From Artemia franciscana (lineage: Eukaryota; Arthropoda; Branchiopoda; Anostraca; Artemiidae), in the NCBI RefSeq assembly GCF_032884065.1, contig NC_088871.1, forward strand, positions 21,278,755 to 21,342,754: DNA of 64,000 bases. Direction: 5' to 3'. This document shows, one piece after another, positions 1 through 11,149 of the stretch. Made by a program: the position numbers and the translations under genes. The stretch's first letter is position 1; every line of letters starts with the position of its first letter. The notes under the pieces are model-generated. The model saw nothing but the letters and a program-made list of their open reading frames with translations, was not told the origin of the DNA and ran no database searches.

Positions 1-2174
1 TTCAGTGGAAAAAGAAGTAATAAAAAAGATTGAAGTAAAATTTATTTCGACCACAGAAAAAGAAAACTGGCAATACGCTTTTTGGAATTAAAGAAATGCT
101 GCATCTGGTCCCTCTGAGACTCCTGATTCAGGGATTGCCCCAATTTTACCTCGTTCAGGCTGGTCGCGAATATCCTATGGGGACTACTATCCGAACTTTA
201 GAGTTGCCCTTGCCACCCCGTGAACAGAGTGAATACCCTATAAAGTTCGTAAAGGCATAGAGGTAATTTGAATAAGTTAAAATTTGTTTTTAAATTTTTG
301 TTGTTTTTTAATTTCAATTATATTTTTCTAGTTCTGGCTTGTTAATCATCTTACTTTATGCCTTTGTCGGAATTCTCTGCTAAATTGTTCCCAAGTTGGA
401 ATGATTATATCTTTCGAACTGGAAAAACGAAAACTGAGCTTGCTTGAGTTTTTTTGACAATTATAACTGTATACTAAAAGTTATCAACATTATGACTAGT
501 GAAAGGCTATCGAGAGCTTTGTAATTTAGTCTTTTATTTTCCAGTTGGCTACTTAGGGAATTTTTGCCCTGAAGGAAACATACTATTTTGTGGGCTCGGT
601 TTTATGTTTTCAGTAAAGCACTAGTTCTTAATATTCTACAAATATCGGAACGAGTCAGTTTATTTGAATTAGTTTTGTAGATGTACCTTGCGGTGTTAGA
701 TGATTTGGCATGGACTGATCCAAAAGGACTTAAATTACAGACTATAATGTTAAGTTCAATTTTTTTACGGGTATTTCACATAATTGTTTTCTATAAGGGG
801 TCCTTTACAAAATTACCCAAATTAGCAACAACAGTTAAAAATGAATAAACATATTTCTATTAATATGTTAATAATTCATAGAAATAATAACCGTTTACCT
901 AAGCGTAAGACAATACTTTGGCATGTTAAATACTTGAACTGCCTTGACTAAAATCGGGCCTTCACTACCCAGATCGGCACTCATTTTGATCCGGATTAAG
1001 AATAGCAGCCTGCTAATTTAGGGGCATAAACTCATCTAAAGTCGAGAAAACACCCTTGCTAATAGTGGCAGACTTAGAAAACCAACATACAAATGCAAAG
1101 CATGGTAGTATATTTCTGTAAATAAGGTAGAGAAGCCAGGAATATTTACTAGCAAAAATTTTGGAGGCTTAAGAATTTGTTGTTTCGGTTTTTGCGGGAA
1201 TGGGGGAGGTTTGGAAGCAGTAAATCCAAATAAGTTTGTCCCCTATTTCCTCCCACCTATACTATTAACTTACGTTTTTGTAGCATAACGGTTGTAGCAA
1301 ACAATGATTCCACCAGTATCCAGTACACACAGAGATACTATTTTGCTATTTACGTTACTTTACTGAGTATCGATCTCCTGAGTACCGAAATTAACAATAG
1401 TTGTCCCATTTTGAGATAGTTCTATATTCCTTTGATGCCGTAATTAGCAAGCTGCTACCCCAACTTTATGATCTGGAGACATCCGACCTTGGGACCCAAA
1501 AATCGAAGTTAGTTTTATTGCACCTGTGCAATTGCAGCAGGCCAGGCGTTTTTCGCCTCGCCTGGCATCTGAAATTTAGATGTCTCGTGGAAACTTGTTT
1601 AACCGTAAACTCCCCAGATTCACGGTGGCTGAGCCCACAGAGTCAAACCCCTGGATGCCATCCCGACCCAAAGGATTGGCTTTACCTAGAGTCGAATACC
1701 TGTCCCAAACACTTCAATGTAATTGGACGAATAAGTTAAGCCCTTGTTTACTTGATAAACACTTGTTTAGACAATATTATATATTTGTTCTATTTAAAAT
1801 AAAAGTAATATTTGGTTCAATTCATTTATTTTTATCCAAAATTAAAATTTAAAGAACGCTTTACTAAAAAATTGTATTCTATAGTTAGGTTGCTAACCCT
1901 ATAGTTTTTGCAAAAAAAACGAAACGACTTAGTACTTACAAAAAAACTTATGTTTTTTTAACGAGTTAAAAATTAACTCGTTTTTTAATCGATAAGCACT
2001 TATTTAGACAATATTTTGTCATTTATTTTATTTTAAATTTTTGTCTTTATTTTGTCTAATCTACTTAGAATTAAAATTAAAACAGTACTTATTTAAAAAA
2101 TCGTATTCTACAGTTACCTAGTTACCAAGCTAAATTTCAGCAAGTGGAAAAAAAGACGACAAGTAGGTACTTAC
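1..2174. other. Non-coding, no recognised gene
   Basis: AT-rich sequence downstream of the last recognised exon of the adenylate-kinase-like gene. The gene's C-terminal exon or exons should lie here or left of the window, but I found no convincing match. A short open stretch at about 92-220 on the plus strand and a GC-richer patch near 1540-1720 have no recognisable homology. Confidence 0.5.
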
Positions 2175-2357
2175 AAAATGCAAGAGACCAATCTGATCAA
2201 AAAATTCTGCAACGTGCGTAACGTGACTCATAAAATATTCCAGATCTCTTCTTGCAGATTCTTTGTTTAAAAGTCCTTCATTTGCGCCATAGTTAATCTG
2301 CCTCTCTAAGGATCTCTTTTCCCAATTCAGTAAAATGACTCCATCAATCCGCTTCAG
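2175..2357 (-). CDS. Adenylate-kinase-like protein, most 3' exon seen (exon d)
   Basis: Internal exon of 61 whole codons between an acceptor (TTTCTTTAG before 2357) and a donor (GTAAGT after 2175). It begins LKRIDGVILLNWEKRSLERQ and ends in FFDQIGLLHF. This matches the part of adenylate kinases that follows the GFPR motif: a hydrophobic strand, the lid and the helix leading to the last strand. The preceding exon at 5803-5945 ends on a codon boundary, so the frames join. In active enzymes the lid carries conserved arginines and an acidic pair; here the equivalent stretch reads NEGLLNKESARRDLEYF and keeps only the ARRDLEYF arginines. The protein would be a soluble nucleotide-binding protein, perhaps a weak or inactive kinase. 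The end of the gene was not found. Confidence 0.7.
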
Positions 2358-5300
2358 CTAAAGAAACATAAATTAAACGTGGCATTGATTTCGAAGCACT
2401 TATGCGTCTTAATTCGAATTTATATTCAAAATTTGAATTCTGACAGACACTGTTTTTTTTTTTCTTGGAAACCTTCACTGTGTTTCTGATACATTTTCAC
2501 ATACTGGACTTAAGCAGCAAAATTTAATAAAACATGAACTTAAACATGAATCTGATATAATCTCTTATGCTGAATTTAAATATAAAAGCATGTTCTGTGG
2601 CTCACGGTATTTGCGTAAACGTTTTCACATTAATTTTTTTTTCTTTGTTAAATTTGGGTGTTTCAGATTTTCAAAATTTCCGGATTCTTTAGTATAAGCA
2701 TCAATTGTAATTTTGCATCCCAAGTTTAAAACGCGAATTAGTCGAACTTTCCTTGCACGCGTTATCCTACGAAAGATCTTTCTTTTTAGATTTTTATTTT
2801 TTTACAGAATTGCAGGTTTTCCACACAAAATTGGCTCCTAAAAGTGTAGGCAATTGAAAACTTGGGATTCAGTTGTTCATGCAGCTTAAAAATTTATATT
2901 CCAGTTATTTAATTAAAGTTTTGAGAAAAAAAATTTGAAACTTATTTCTCAACGTTATGAATCTTGCCGTTTGTTTGCATTTTGGAAAAAATACAGCGGA
3001 ATTGAATACTAAGGATGGTTTTCTAATTAAATTTTTTCTTATTGAAAAGTGTAATGGGATTTTTTTTAGAGCCAATTTGGGCACATTTACCTTTGATTCT
3101 TTTGAATTTTTTTACGTTCGAGAGGAGAAAAACTCCAAAAGTCATTCCAAAAATCATAGGCGCTGGGAAAAAAGAATTAAGGCGACATTTTGTAATTCTA
3201 CGTACAAAACTACACTTGAAAATTAACCTTAACCATTAAAATACTTTTTCCAAAATAACAAAAGAACTAAAACACTAAATTTTCCTAAAAAACAAACTTT
3301 AAAATTTATCACAGAAACACTACAAGTAGACTCAAAGATTGGATTATATTTTCGAATTCAGTATGTTTTCTCGTATGCGATGGTAGAATAACATATATTT
3401 TAGAATATGGGTAATAGCTCAATCCAGTTCAATAATTTATTCGAATTGTTAATTATAATATGTACTGATTACAGTAAGATAGTAATTGCTTTCATAGTTT
3501 ATGTACACTTCAGGTCTGTGAAGGCATCTATGTTTACACATTTTAAACAAAGGGTTTGGAGAAAGCTCCGAAGTCAATAAATAGCAGTAAATACTCACAA
3601 TAATTGTATTTATAACTTTTAAGCTGTACTTCAAATAAAGATTGAAGGGGTAAAAATTCTATTTTGGATGGTAAGTGAAATCCGAACAGTTTAATGGGGA
3701 AAAATAATCCTACTATAGAAAAATATTTTATATACTATCGTTTTTGATTTTTTCAATTAAGGGAATGAACTCTAGGCCATTCCCTCTCCCCAAAAGTTAC
3801 GCCCTTGACCGCAGCATTAGACTTGCATGATGAAACCATAATGAAGTAATTTGAGCTTCGGCTTTTTTACTCAAGGTTTGTAAGATTTTAACCATCTATC
3901 TCGCCTAAGCATGAAAAACAAAGTAGTCTATATCCTTTGGTCATATTGATGTCTAAGAATTTCGCAGCGTAATGTTCATGCCCAAGCTTAACTACAGTCA
4001 CATACATGGATAAAGAAGGCTATGATCCGTGCGCTTCGTTTATTTTATCGACACATTTGTGATAGCGAACTGCCTTAAAAATTTTGGACTGACTGATGCA
4101 GGAAAACCTCTGCGTCTCATACTTTTGTTGCAAAAACAAAGTGTTCATAGGCTAACCTGTTCCTTGCACACTGCTAGAAATAATACCTCCAAAAACTACT
4201 TCCTCTATTGAAAGAACTTCTATGCACCAAGCTCACTTCTAGAGTTTTCAGCATAGTTGAACTTTGACTTGATTTATGGCTGCCTCATGATGTGTGGCGT
4301 AGAGAGCATAGGAACTTTGGTCTTCCAGGTAGACGAATCTGCTGCTATGAGGGATGCCTTGACAGTATCAGTGTCGGCTATGTTCAGGAACATCTTAAAG
4401 CTGTCGTTCCATCTGTTCCGAAGTCCACCCCTCGGGCGTAACCAACCACAGGATGTGGGGTCGAAATCGTGCATGATTCTAGCAGGGCTGTCGTTGGCAC
4501 CCAAAAAAGACTCTCTAAGGTGACCTTCGTATTGCCACCTGGAATGCCACAGGTATTGCCACCTGTGGATTGATGTTGAATTATTTGGAGCAAAGTCTTT
4601 AGTTTACATTTACTTGTTCATATTTGAACGCAGGAACGTATGCAATGATGGGTCTTTGGGCCTATAGCTCCCACCAGAATCTCAAGATGATATACAAGGT
4701 GTGTACAAAATTTTACATTTTTGAATAATTCGAATTTTTATGGCGTTTCTTCGAATATGAACATACGAAAATATACACCTTATATTGTGCTAAGTTTTCT
4801 GGGAGATGGAGTCAGCTATTTTTCTCTGATCAGCTCAACTTTTAAACTTATATGTTTCATGCAGGTTGTGTTCCATAACCTTCAGCTACTCACAAGTAAT
4901 TTTGCTAATCTCTTACAAGGGCATAGGTAAATTACCTGCACTTCCATGTGTCGGCAAGACCATCAAGATTTATTTTGTGCTGTTGGGCTTGGTGATAATA
5001 AAGGGTAAATTAAAAATTAGAAATGCAAAAATAAATTATCTATGCTTAGACTAATATAAGACAGACATTATTTATATCTGTTATGTGAAGTATGTGTGTA
5101 TTATATTTGTGCATTGAAATAATCAACTTTCCCATTTTTCTTTCATATTCACCATCATGAGAATGCCTTTTTAGGCACGTAGGTTGCTTGCAAAATTCTC
5201 TAGCTCCCAGGTCAATCCTGGGTAGGAGAGAGTTGGCACGGGTCAAATCGATTGCGTAACTTTTATTGTTCCAAGATTTTTTAAACCCTTGACTCTTTTT

Positions 5301-5802
5301 CTAATTGCAGGCTTCTGGGACGGCTCCTCAGACGGTCAATGGTTGCTTAGAGTTAAAACTGAATCAGAATAATAGCTTCTGCATTTTTCGAAACCTAGCA
5401 ATTTGAAATACCTTCCCATTTTACAAAATGGAGGCCATGCTCAGCAGAAAGCGGCAAAATCGGTTCTGGCAATTTGTCTAAAATTTTTAGGACTTGGAAA
5501 GAAAAATTCACGTCAGTTGAGAAAAGCAAACTTCGATAATACAGTAGCGGATCCAGACTGTCTCTGCACCTTGAACCGGTTTTGGTGCAGTTTTCGTTTC
5601 TATTTACAGTATTTGTTGCAAGAAAAAATTATAAAGCACTGGAATATGTATTCCCATTATTTCTTTATAATAAGCACTCTACAATGTGTTAATTTTAAAT
5701 ACTTTATCAACAAGACTTCAGCAGAATTGAAAATATTTTGAACTGAATAATGATTTTTTCCAAGATATGTGTCAAAATGAAACATGAGTAAATTGTTGAT
5801 AC
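2358..5802 (-). other. Intron of the adenylate-kinase-like gene
   Basis: The 3.4 kb between exons 5803-5945 and 2175-2357. It contains a LINE-tail-like remnant at 4274-4504 and otherwise unremarkable AT-rich sequence. A pyrimidine tract plus AG near 5299 on the plus strand is followed by a short open frame, but nothing recognisable. Confidence 0.6.
4274..4504 (-). pseudogene. Non-LTR retrotransposon C-terminal remnant
   Basis: An open stretch on the minus strand reads PRGGLRNRWNDSFKMFL, then an acidic and basic region with a W near its end. The GRP-x-RW-x-D pattern followed about 30 residues later by a W is typical of the C-terminal tail after the reverse transcriptase of RTE- or Jockey-like LINEs. 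The fragment is only 76 codons, with no RT motifs nearby, so it is a dead remnant at most. The assignment rests on pattern resemblance alone. Confidence 0.3.
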
Positions 5803-5945
5803 CTTTTTCATATATTCGGAAACATCTCTCATGTTTCTTGGAAAACCTGTTAAAATATAAGCAGTTTTCTTCTTTGTCTCTCTTCCAAAGAGATGGGAAA
5901 TCGCTTGCACAAGTTTAAAAGTTGGAATTCCTTGGAAGTACCTCC
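5803..5945 (-). CDS. Adenylate-kinase-like protein, exon c (GFPR motif)
   Basis: A 143 bp exon with acceptor TTGTTTTGTAG before 5945 and donor GTATCA after 5803. It enters with two bases of a split codon, completing the G left by exon 8216-8329, and leaves on a codon boundary. The translation runs RYFQGIPTFKLVQAISHLFG, then a KKKTAYILTGFPRNMRDV segment and EYMKK. TAYILTGFPR corresponds to the conserved (F/I)-(L/V)-I-D-G-(F/Y)-P-R strand and loop of adenylate kinases, whose arginine contacts phosphate. The usual Asp before GFPR is Thr here. The stretch before it occupies the AMP-binding helices. Confidence 0.75.
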
Positions 5946-7619
5946 CTACAAAACAACAATAACAAAGAACATGCAATAAAGCCCCCTCGAGAAAAAACGA
6001 CTAAATAAAACTTTTATAACTAGTTGTCAGTGAATTAAGCTATATATGGACATTATGGGGGCAAAAATTTTACTAGACTCATTTAGGATGGGGGTGCAAT
6101 ATTTCAGGAATCCTAAGAAAAATTAATATTTCTTCAATTGCTTCTTTTTTGTTCCCAATTTTTGGGAGCTACTTTAGGAGATGGAGCGTGAATTTTTGGG
6201 AATTACCTTGCAAGAGGGAGCATGGAAGTACCTCCCTTCCACGGATACGCCCCTGAATGTTCATGGAGAAAATAAAGTTCATAAAAAAAAAATTCTCGAG
6301 CATTAGCCCCCCATTCCGTCTCTTAGTAAATTTTTGTAAGGTTGTCTTACCTCCCTGAAAAAGTGTGGGGGCTCCCTTAGCTTTGGCGTTGTACCACGGA
6401 ACCTCCAAAGGTTTCATTTCATAATCTTAGCCTAGCCTAACCTGCATTGTCCTGGTTTTCTTTTACCACTCAGCGGGTTATGTATATTTAAAAAATATGA
6501 ATTAGTAACTAAAGTTAAAAAACTATAAAAAAAAATCGGAAAAACTCAATACTATTCAGTAAAACATATTTTTTTTGCTCTGCTTAAAATACTAAAAATT
6601 AATAGCCTTTCTTCTTTTGAAAAAAAAAACATTGCATAATTCATAGGTAATGGTAAGATGTTTTCTTCATTTGCTTATAATGTGCCACGATTCCAAGTAC
6701 GTTTGATTTTTGGGGGCAATCGCTGTCGTAAAAAAAAAAAATCCAAAAAAAAAATTCACAAACAACATAGACATGAATGTTTTTGGTAACATATCACATT
6801 AGTCTTTTAGTTGCCAATCTCACCGAAAGTACTTATTAAATTTTGAAACGATTGTGATTGTTACAACGATAATCTTCAAAATAAGGAGTGTCAAATTGTT
6901 ACAAAACTCTTGTCTGCTATCGAAGACTAAATCTTGGTTCTAGAACCCAATTTGACTAAGTCCATTCAACATTCACTGAAGTACATTCCCCGTACTCAGG
7001 CACATAAACAAATGCATTGCAATTTAGCATTTACCAGTACAAAATGACCACCATTATTACGTGTAATCCTCCTGTATTTACAAGTGAAACTACCCCCTCC
7101 CCTGCCTGATAAATAAGAATATTTTTTTTCACCATAAATTGCTTTTACATAAATTTAGATTTTTATTGTTTCAGGCAAAAACTAAACATCAGTAAAATCA
7201 CATACGTAGAAAACTATTGGGATAGAAGATTGCAACCGCAGAAAACTGACCTCCAAAAAAAAAAAAAAAAAAAAAAAAAAAGGTTTTTCAAAAATTAAAA
7301 TCAAGTAGTTGCGGGCATCAAAGCCATAGTTTAATTGTAGAAAAAGCCAAGACATATAGTCCGAGTGAGTGAAAGGCAAATCTCGGACAAGCTCTTTTTA
7401 AGTTTTTATAAAAATGATGTCATTCCACTTGTTGATAGATTTGCCCATCCTTCCATACATCATTCCTTGGGCAGAACGAAGGTAGATAGTCATACAACTA
7501 TGGGATGAAATGTTGGACTAATTTTGGAAAGTCCAGAGACTGAAGCTTTCTATTGGTGCATAAGAACCACGATATATTCCAGACGAACAGCTTTAGACAA
7601 TATTTTTTTCTATTTTTAA

Positions 7620-7718
<99 letters not shown>

Positions 7719-8215
7719 AATCTCTGAGGTATCCTTGATCCCTTTAGTAATTTCAGGTTCACATTATCATTCCTAGGGAATATTGGGCATCCTGCCATGA
7801 GATACTAAAAAACTGCATATTCTTTTCTTAATTTTATCTACTCAAAATAGCCTCTGAAAGCTCATATATTACTATCAACCCTCATATATTGACTGGTTAA
7901 AATCCTTAGCTTGTGTTTTTCGATTAATACCAATTTACAGTTCAATATGCACCATAAGTTGTTTATATAAACATAGTTTCATACTAACCATAGTTTTTTG
8001 GTATTTCTTTTTGATATCAGAATACCAAGTACACTGCTTTTATTAGAAAGAAGAAGACGAAAACAAAACAAAAACAAATATCACTTGGAGTAATATTTAA
8101 GTAATATTAAGTAATATTACGTAAGTTATTAAGTGATATTATTAAGTAATACTATTAAGTAATATCAAGTAAGTTGATATGTAAGTAATATTTAGTAATA
8201 TTTTATATTTTATAC
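5946..8215 (-). other. Intron of the adenylate-kinase-like gene
   Basis: A 2.3 kb intron between exons 8216-8329 and 5803-5945. It holds a long A run at 7254-7280, a (TA)n tract at 7622-7714 and several GTAATATTAA-type AT repeats near 8090-8210. I see no further exon. Confidence 0.6.
7622..7714. repeat. (TA)n microsatellite
   Basis: Almost pure TA dinucleotide tract of about 95 bp inside an intron of the adenylate-kinase-like gene. No Helitron ends flank it, unlike the (TA)n tracts right of 22.9 kb. Confidence 0.95.
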
Positions 8216-8329
8216 CTTTATTGAAGCTGCTTTCATTTTTCAACTCTCCTTCTACGTCAATGTGGACAAGTCTCTGTATTTTATTGGCCAAAATATTGCA
8301 TAGTGATATTTTACCAGAACCAGGTCCAC
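8216..8329 (-). CDS. Adenylate-kinase-like protein, exon b (P-loop)
   Basis: A 114 bp exon with acceptor GTTCTAG before 8329 and donor GTATAA after 8216. It completes a glycine codon split by the intron and continues GPGSGKISLCNILANKIQ, then RLVHIDVEGELKNESSFNK. GGPGSGK is the Walker A loop of adenylate, UMP/CMP and related NMP kinases. Two departures stand out. GKGT, usual after the P-loop, is GKIS. The T-G-D/E-L-L-R signature that places AMP is VEGELKN, so the AMP-binding arginine is missing. Phases match exons 8988-9149 and 5803-5945, so the three read as one protein. The best guess is an AK5-like or other divergent adenylate kinase domain. Confidence 0.8.
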
Positions 8330-8534
8330 CTAGAACAAAAGAGCGAATTTTAATTATTTCCATTTTTTTGCTTACGAATCTCCGTAGCGTTGAGCATTAT
8401 TCTTGGTATATGAGAACCGATCAGCTAAAGCTCATCATTTCTTTCTTCCTTTCTGATACTAATCAGGCTATTGACCTTATAATTTTGAAAATAGTTTTAA
8501 AGCTCCAACAAATACCAAATGAAACCTTACCACA

Positions 8535-8705
8535 AGGCCGAATCCATGGGGAGGAGGAGGAGGGGAGGTTGTTGAACTCCACTGAAAATTTGTCTCCTAC
8601 TTTTAAAAACGTAAAAAAAGCACATGAACAAATTTTTTGACGCGTTTAAAGTCCCCCCCAGAAAAATATCCCCCCGGAGGAAAACACCTGGATGCACCCT
8701 TGTAT
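8535..8705 (+). repeat. Dispersed repeat copy, G-rich to C-rich (family R3)
   Basis: Begins with a GGGGAGGAGG-type run, passes a GTAAAAA..AACAAATTTTTTGACGCG core and ends with CCCCCC runs and GGATGCACCCTTG. The same layout, with ACAAATTTTTGACGCATTG in the core, recurs beside the duplicated ALAD exon at 36580-36800 and 51925-52140. A short non-autonomous element is likely; its ends are not resolved. Confidence 0.4.
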
Positions 8706-8987
8706 TACAGTCCTAAAAATTTTCTAAGACTTGGAATGGTAAGGGTAACTGTTAATCTGATTGATAAATGCTAAAAATTGGGTGCTGAACTATCCGATTT
8801 AGGTTATGTTCCAAGACAGCATTTTAGTTTGCATAGCCGTATTTCAAATATAAATATTTTTGTGAAGAATTCAGTCAAGAAAACTGACATCTCCGTGAAA
8901 ACGACCGTTTTTAATAAGAAAATAGACAACAAACAAAACTGGGCTTGTCAATAAAGTCTATGAAGTTAAAAAGCTGACAAAATTCAC

Positions 8988-9149
8988 CTAGAACAAAGAT
9001 AACGGGTCCTTTCGGTTCTTCAAAATCTGGAATCAAATCAAGAATACTAGAGCCGGAATCATTTGGTCGGGCGTCATCCATGGCTGAAACTAGAATCTGA
9101 CGTCGCTTTGGTGTTTTCAAGGGATCCTCTTCTTCAGTCTTTGAATCTC
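8988..9149 (-). CDS. Adenylate-kinase-like protein, exon a (leads into P-loop)
   Basis: A 162 bp exon with acceptor TTTACTTTACAG before 9149 and donor GTGAAT after 8988. It reads an acidic/basic linker (SKTEEEDPLKTPKRRQ), then DDARPNDSGSSILDLIPDF and EEPKGPVIFVL, the hydrophobic strand that enters the P-loop supplied by the next exon. A hydrophilic linker before an x-P-x-I-x-F-V-x-GGPGSGK strand resembles the approach to AK5-type kinase domains. An ATG in GCCATGG context lies at 9079-9081, but the frame stays open to the acceptor, so at least one upstream exon is likely; I could not identify it between here and the ALAD 3' end. Confidence 0.7.
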
Positions 9150-9959
9150 CTGTAAAGTAAACAAGAAAAGAGAAGTAGGAACTAAAAAATAATGAACAAC
9201 GACAATTTCCTGATACTTTTTGTATCCTCCCCCTTAATATCAGCTTTTGTGGAATTTCTTCAGCGTTTCCCGTAGTTTTTTTTCCAAGTCTAATTTTTTT
9301 CTCCAAACTATTCTGTCATTATTTCGTAAGTGGATCCGTCAAAATACGTTATATACAAGTAAAAAAAAAAATTGACTATGACAGAAAGCTGGTCTTTACC
9401 AAGGCTGGATAGTCACGGGAGAAGATATACAAGAACAGCATAGAAACAATACTTGCTTAATTTTACTCTACGGCCCACGACCTACAAAACTATTTTTAAT
9501 TAAAACTTTGTATTTAGTGATTAGTAAAATACTTTTAAAAAGTATCTAATTTACAAATATGTAATACTTGGTCTTAATGCATTTAAACAGCATTTCCAAA
9601 TACATGACTTAATATGTATTCTAAATTTAAATACTGAAATACGTATTTAAATGCCCAAATATATCGGTTGTAAAAATGTAAACGATAGCATAGCAGGAAA
9701 ATTTAGCGGAGCAACAACGTGGTAGCCTGTACTGTAATCATAGAAATATTATACAAACCATGAAAGATGAATATTGTGTTTCCTGTGTGGGGGTAAATCC
9801 CCTCACAGGAAATTCACCCACATGAAATTTACTCTCCCCCAAAAATGTCTGTTTACTTCCCAATAGCAAAAACTATATGTAAAAACTAGATAAATTTCTT
9901 AACTTACAAGTTTTTGCTCCACGGACTTGCAGAATCCTGTCATCTCCAGATGCATTATA

Positions 9960-10140
9960 CTTAACCTTTCAACTTTTGTGATCAAAATGGCTATCTCAAA
10001 ATTCTGATCGGATGGCTTTGGTAAAAAAGGACCATGGGAGGGAGGGGGATTCTAGTTGCCCTCCAATCGGTTTAGTCACAAAATGGGGAGCTAGAACTAT
10101 AATTTCCGTTCGAGCGAGCCCCCTCCTGATTTTATATGAC
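9960..10140 (+). repeat. Outlying copy of the 11.1-12.9 kb repeat unit
   Basis: Contains AAAATGGCTATCTCAAAATT, then CTGATCGGATG and a G-rich run leading to CTAGTTGCC. These are the same landmarks, in the same order, as the units tandemly arranged at 11150-12850. Confidence 0.6.
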
Positions 10141-10194
10141 TATTAGTTTGATACGATTATCCTTGCAAAAAGTTAATAAAACAGAACAAATAAA

Positions 10195-10440
10195 CACACA
10201 TCCGTAATATTTCTTCTGGAAAAACTTACAAAATTTCACATATTTTTACACAAATTTTCTCAGGCCCGTAGCTTTTGATGGTTACATAAAACTTGATGAA
10301 TTTTATATGTCTGGAGTCGGCATAAAAACCCAATTCAGTTGATATATCTATTATATAAAATTTCGTGGTTTACAGTTTCGGTTATTATTTGGCCAAGTTG
10401 CTCCTTACGTACACTTTGTTAACACAAACTATTTGATTAG
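10195..10440 (+). repeat. Dispersed repeat family R1, copy 1
   Basis: Landmarks in order are ACAAATTTTCTCAGG, CTTTTGATGG, AAACTTGATGAA, a TATCTATT..ATCAAAATTTCG-like core, GTTTCGGTTA and GCTCCTTACG. The same order occurs at 14540-14870 and inverted at 10656-11065, so copies 1 and 2 form a diverged inverted pair. Confidence 0.65.
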
Positions 10441-10655
10441 CTAACCGGGCTTGGAATCTACTCTCAGAAAGGACATTGGTGGCGGGTATGGACAATATTA
10501 TTATGAAAACTTTGTATAGGTATTTCTGAGACCCCTATTACAAGACTTCCACGACTTATGAGACTCAGTTTTTCCTTGAACTAAAGACTCCCTACTGAAA
10601 ACCTAGAAAGCCGTGACAGATGCAGCGACTGACGAAGCTTGTCTTGCATTGGCTA

Positions 10656-11065
10656 CTAAAACTTCATCTCGTGATCTCCAAAAAACTGGCTTGATTCTCG
10701 ATTCTGCACTTTTAAGGTAACTGTAAGTAAGGAGCGACCCAGCTCAGGAGTAATTGAAACATTGAAACTAAAAAAAAGGAATTTTGATACCAATAGATGC
10801 ATCAAAAGAATGGGATTTTTTATGCTGATTTTAAATATATAAGTTTCATTAAGTGTAGTCCTACCCATCAAAAGTTACGAACCTGAGAAAATTTGCCTTT
10901 CTTTTGAAAAAGGCTGAAATATCCCTACTAGTCATATAATCCTAATGAAACTCACACCATCAGATTCAGTGTATCAGAGAACCTTACTGTAGAGGTTTCA
11001 AGCTCCTATCTGCAAAAATGTGAAATTTTGTATTTTTGCCAGAAGAAAGATCACGGATGCGTGTT
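10656..11065 (-). repeat. Dispersed repeat family R1, copy 2 (inverted)
   Basis: Reverse-orientation copy with AAGGAGCGACC, ACCAATAGATGCATCAAAAG, CCATCAAAAGTTACG and CCTGAGAAAATTTGCC, followed by ATCAGATTCAGTGTATCAGA and the GAAATTTTGTATTTTTGCC end. It matches the longer copy at 14540-14870. Confidence 0.65.
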
Positions 11066-11149
11066 TATTTGTTGTTGTTGTTGTTTTTTTTTGTTTTGTT
11101 TTTTTAAGTGGTGATCGCATCAACCCAGTGGTCCTAGAATGTCGTGAGA

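Noticed and set aside
92-220. Plus-strand open stretch with PSETPDSGIAPILPRSGW, ending in a stop at about 220
   Set aside because: Looks protein-like, but no convincing splice acceptor, poly-A signal or recognised family; too little to call an exon.
5299-5406. Good plus-strand acceptor (TTTTTCTAATTGCAG) followed by a short open frame
   Set aside because: No homology recognised, no partner exon on the plus strand, and it lies within an intron of a minus-strand gene.
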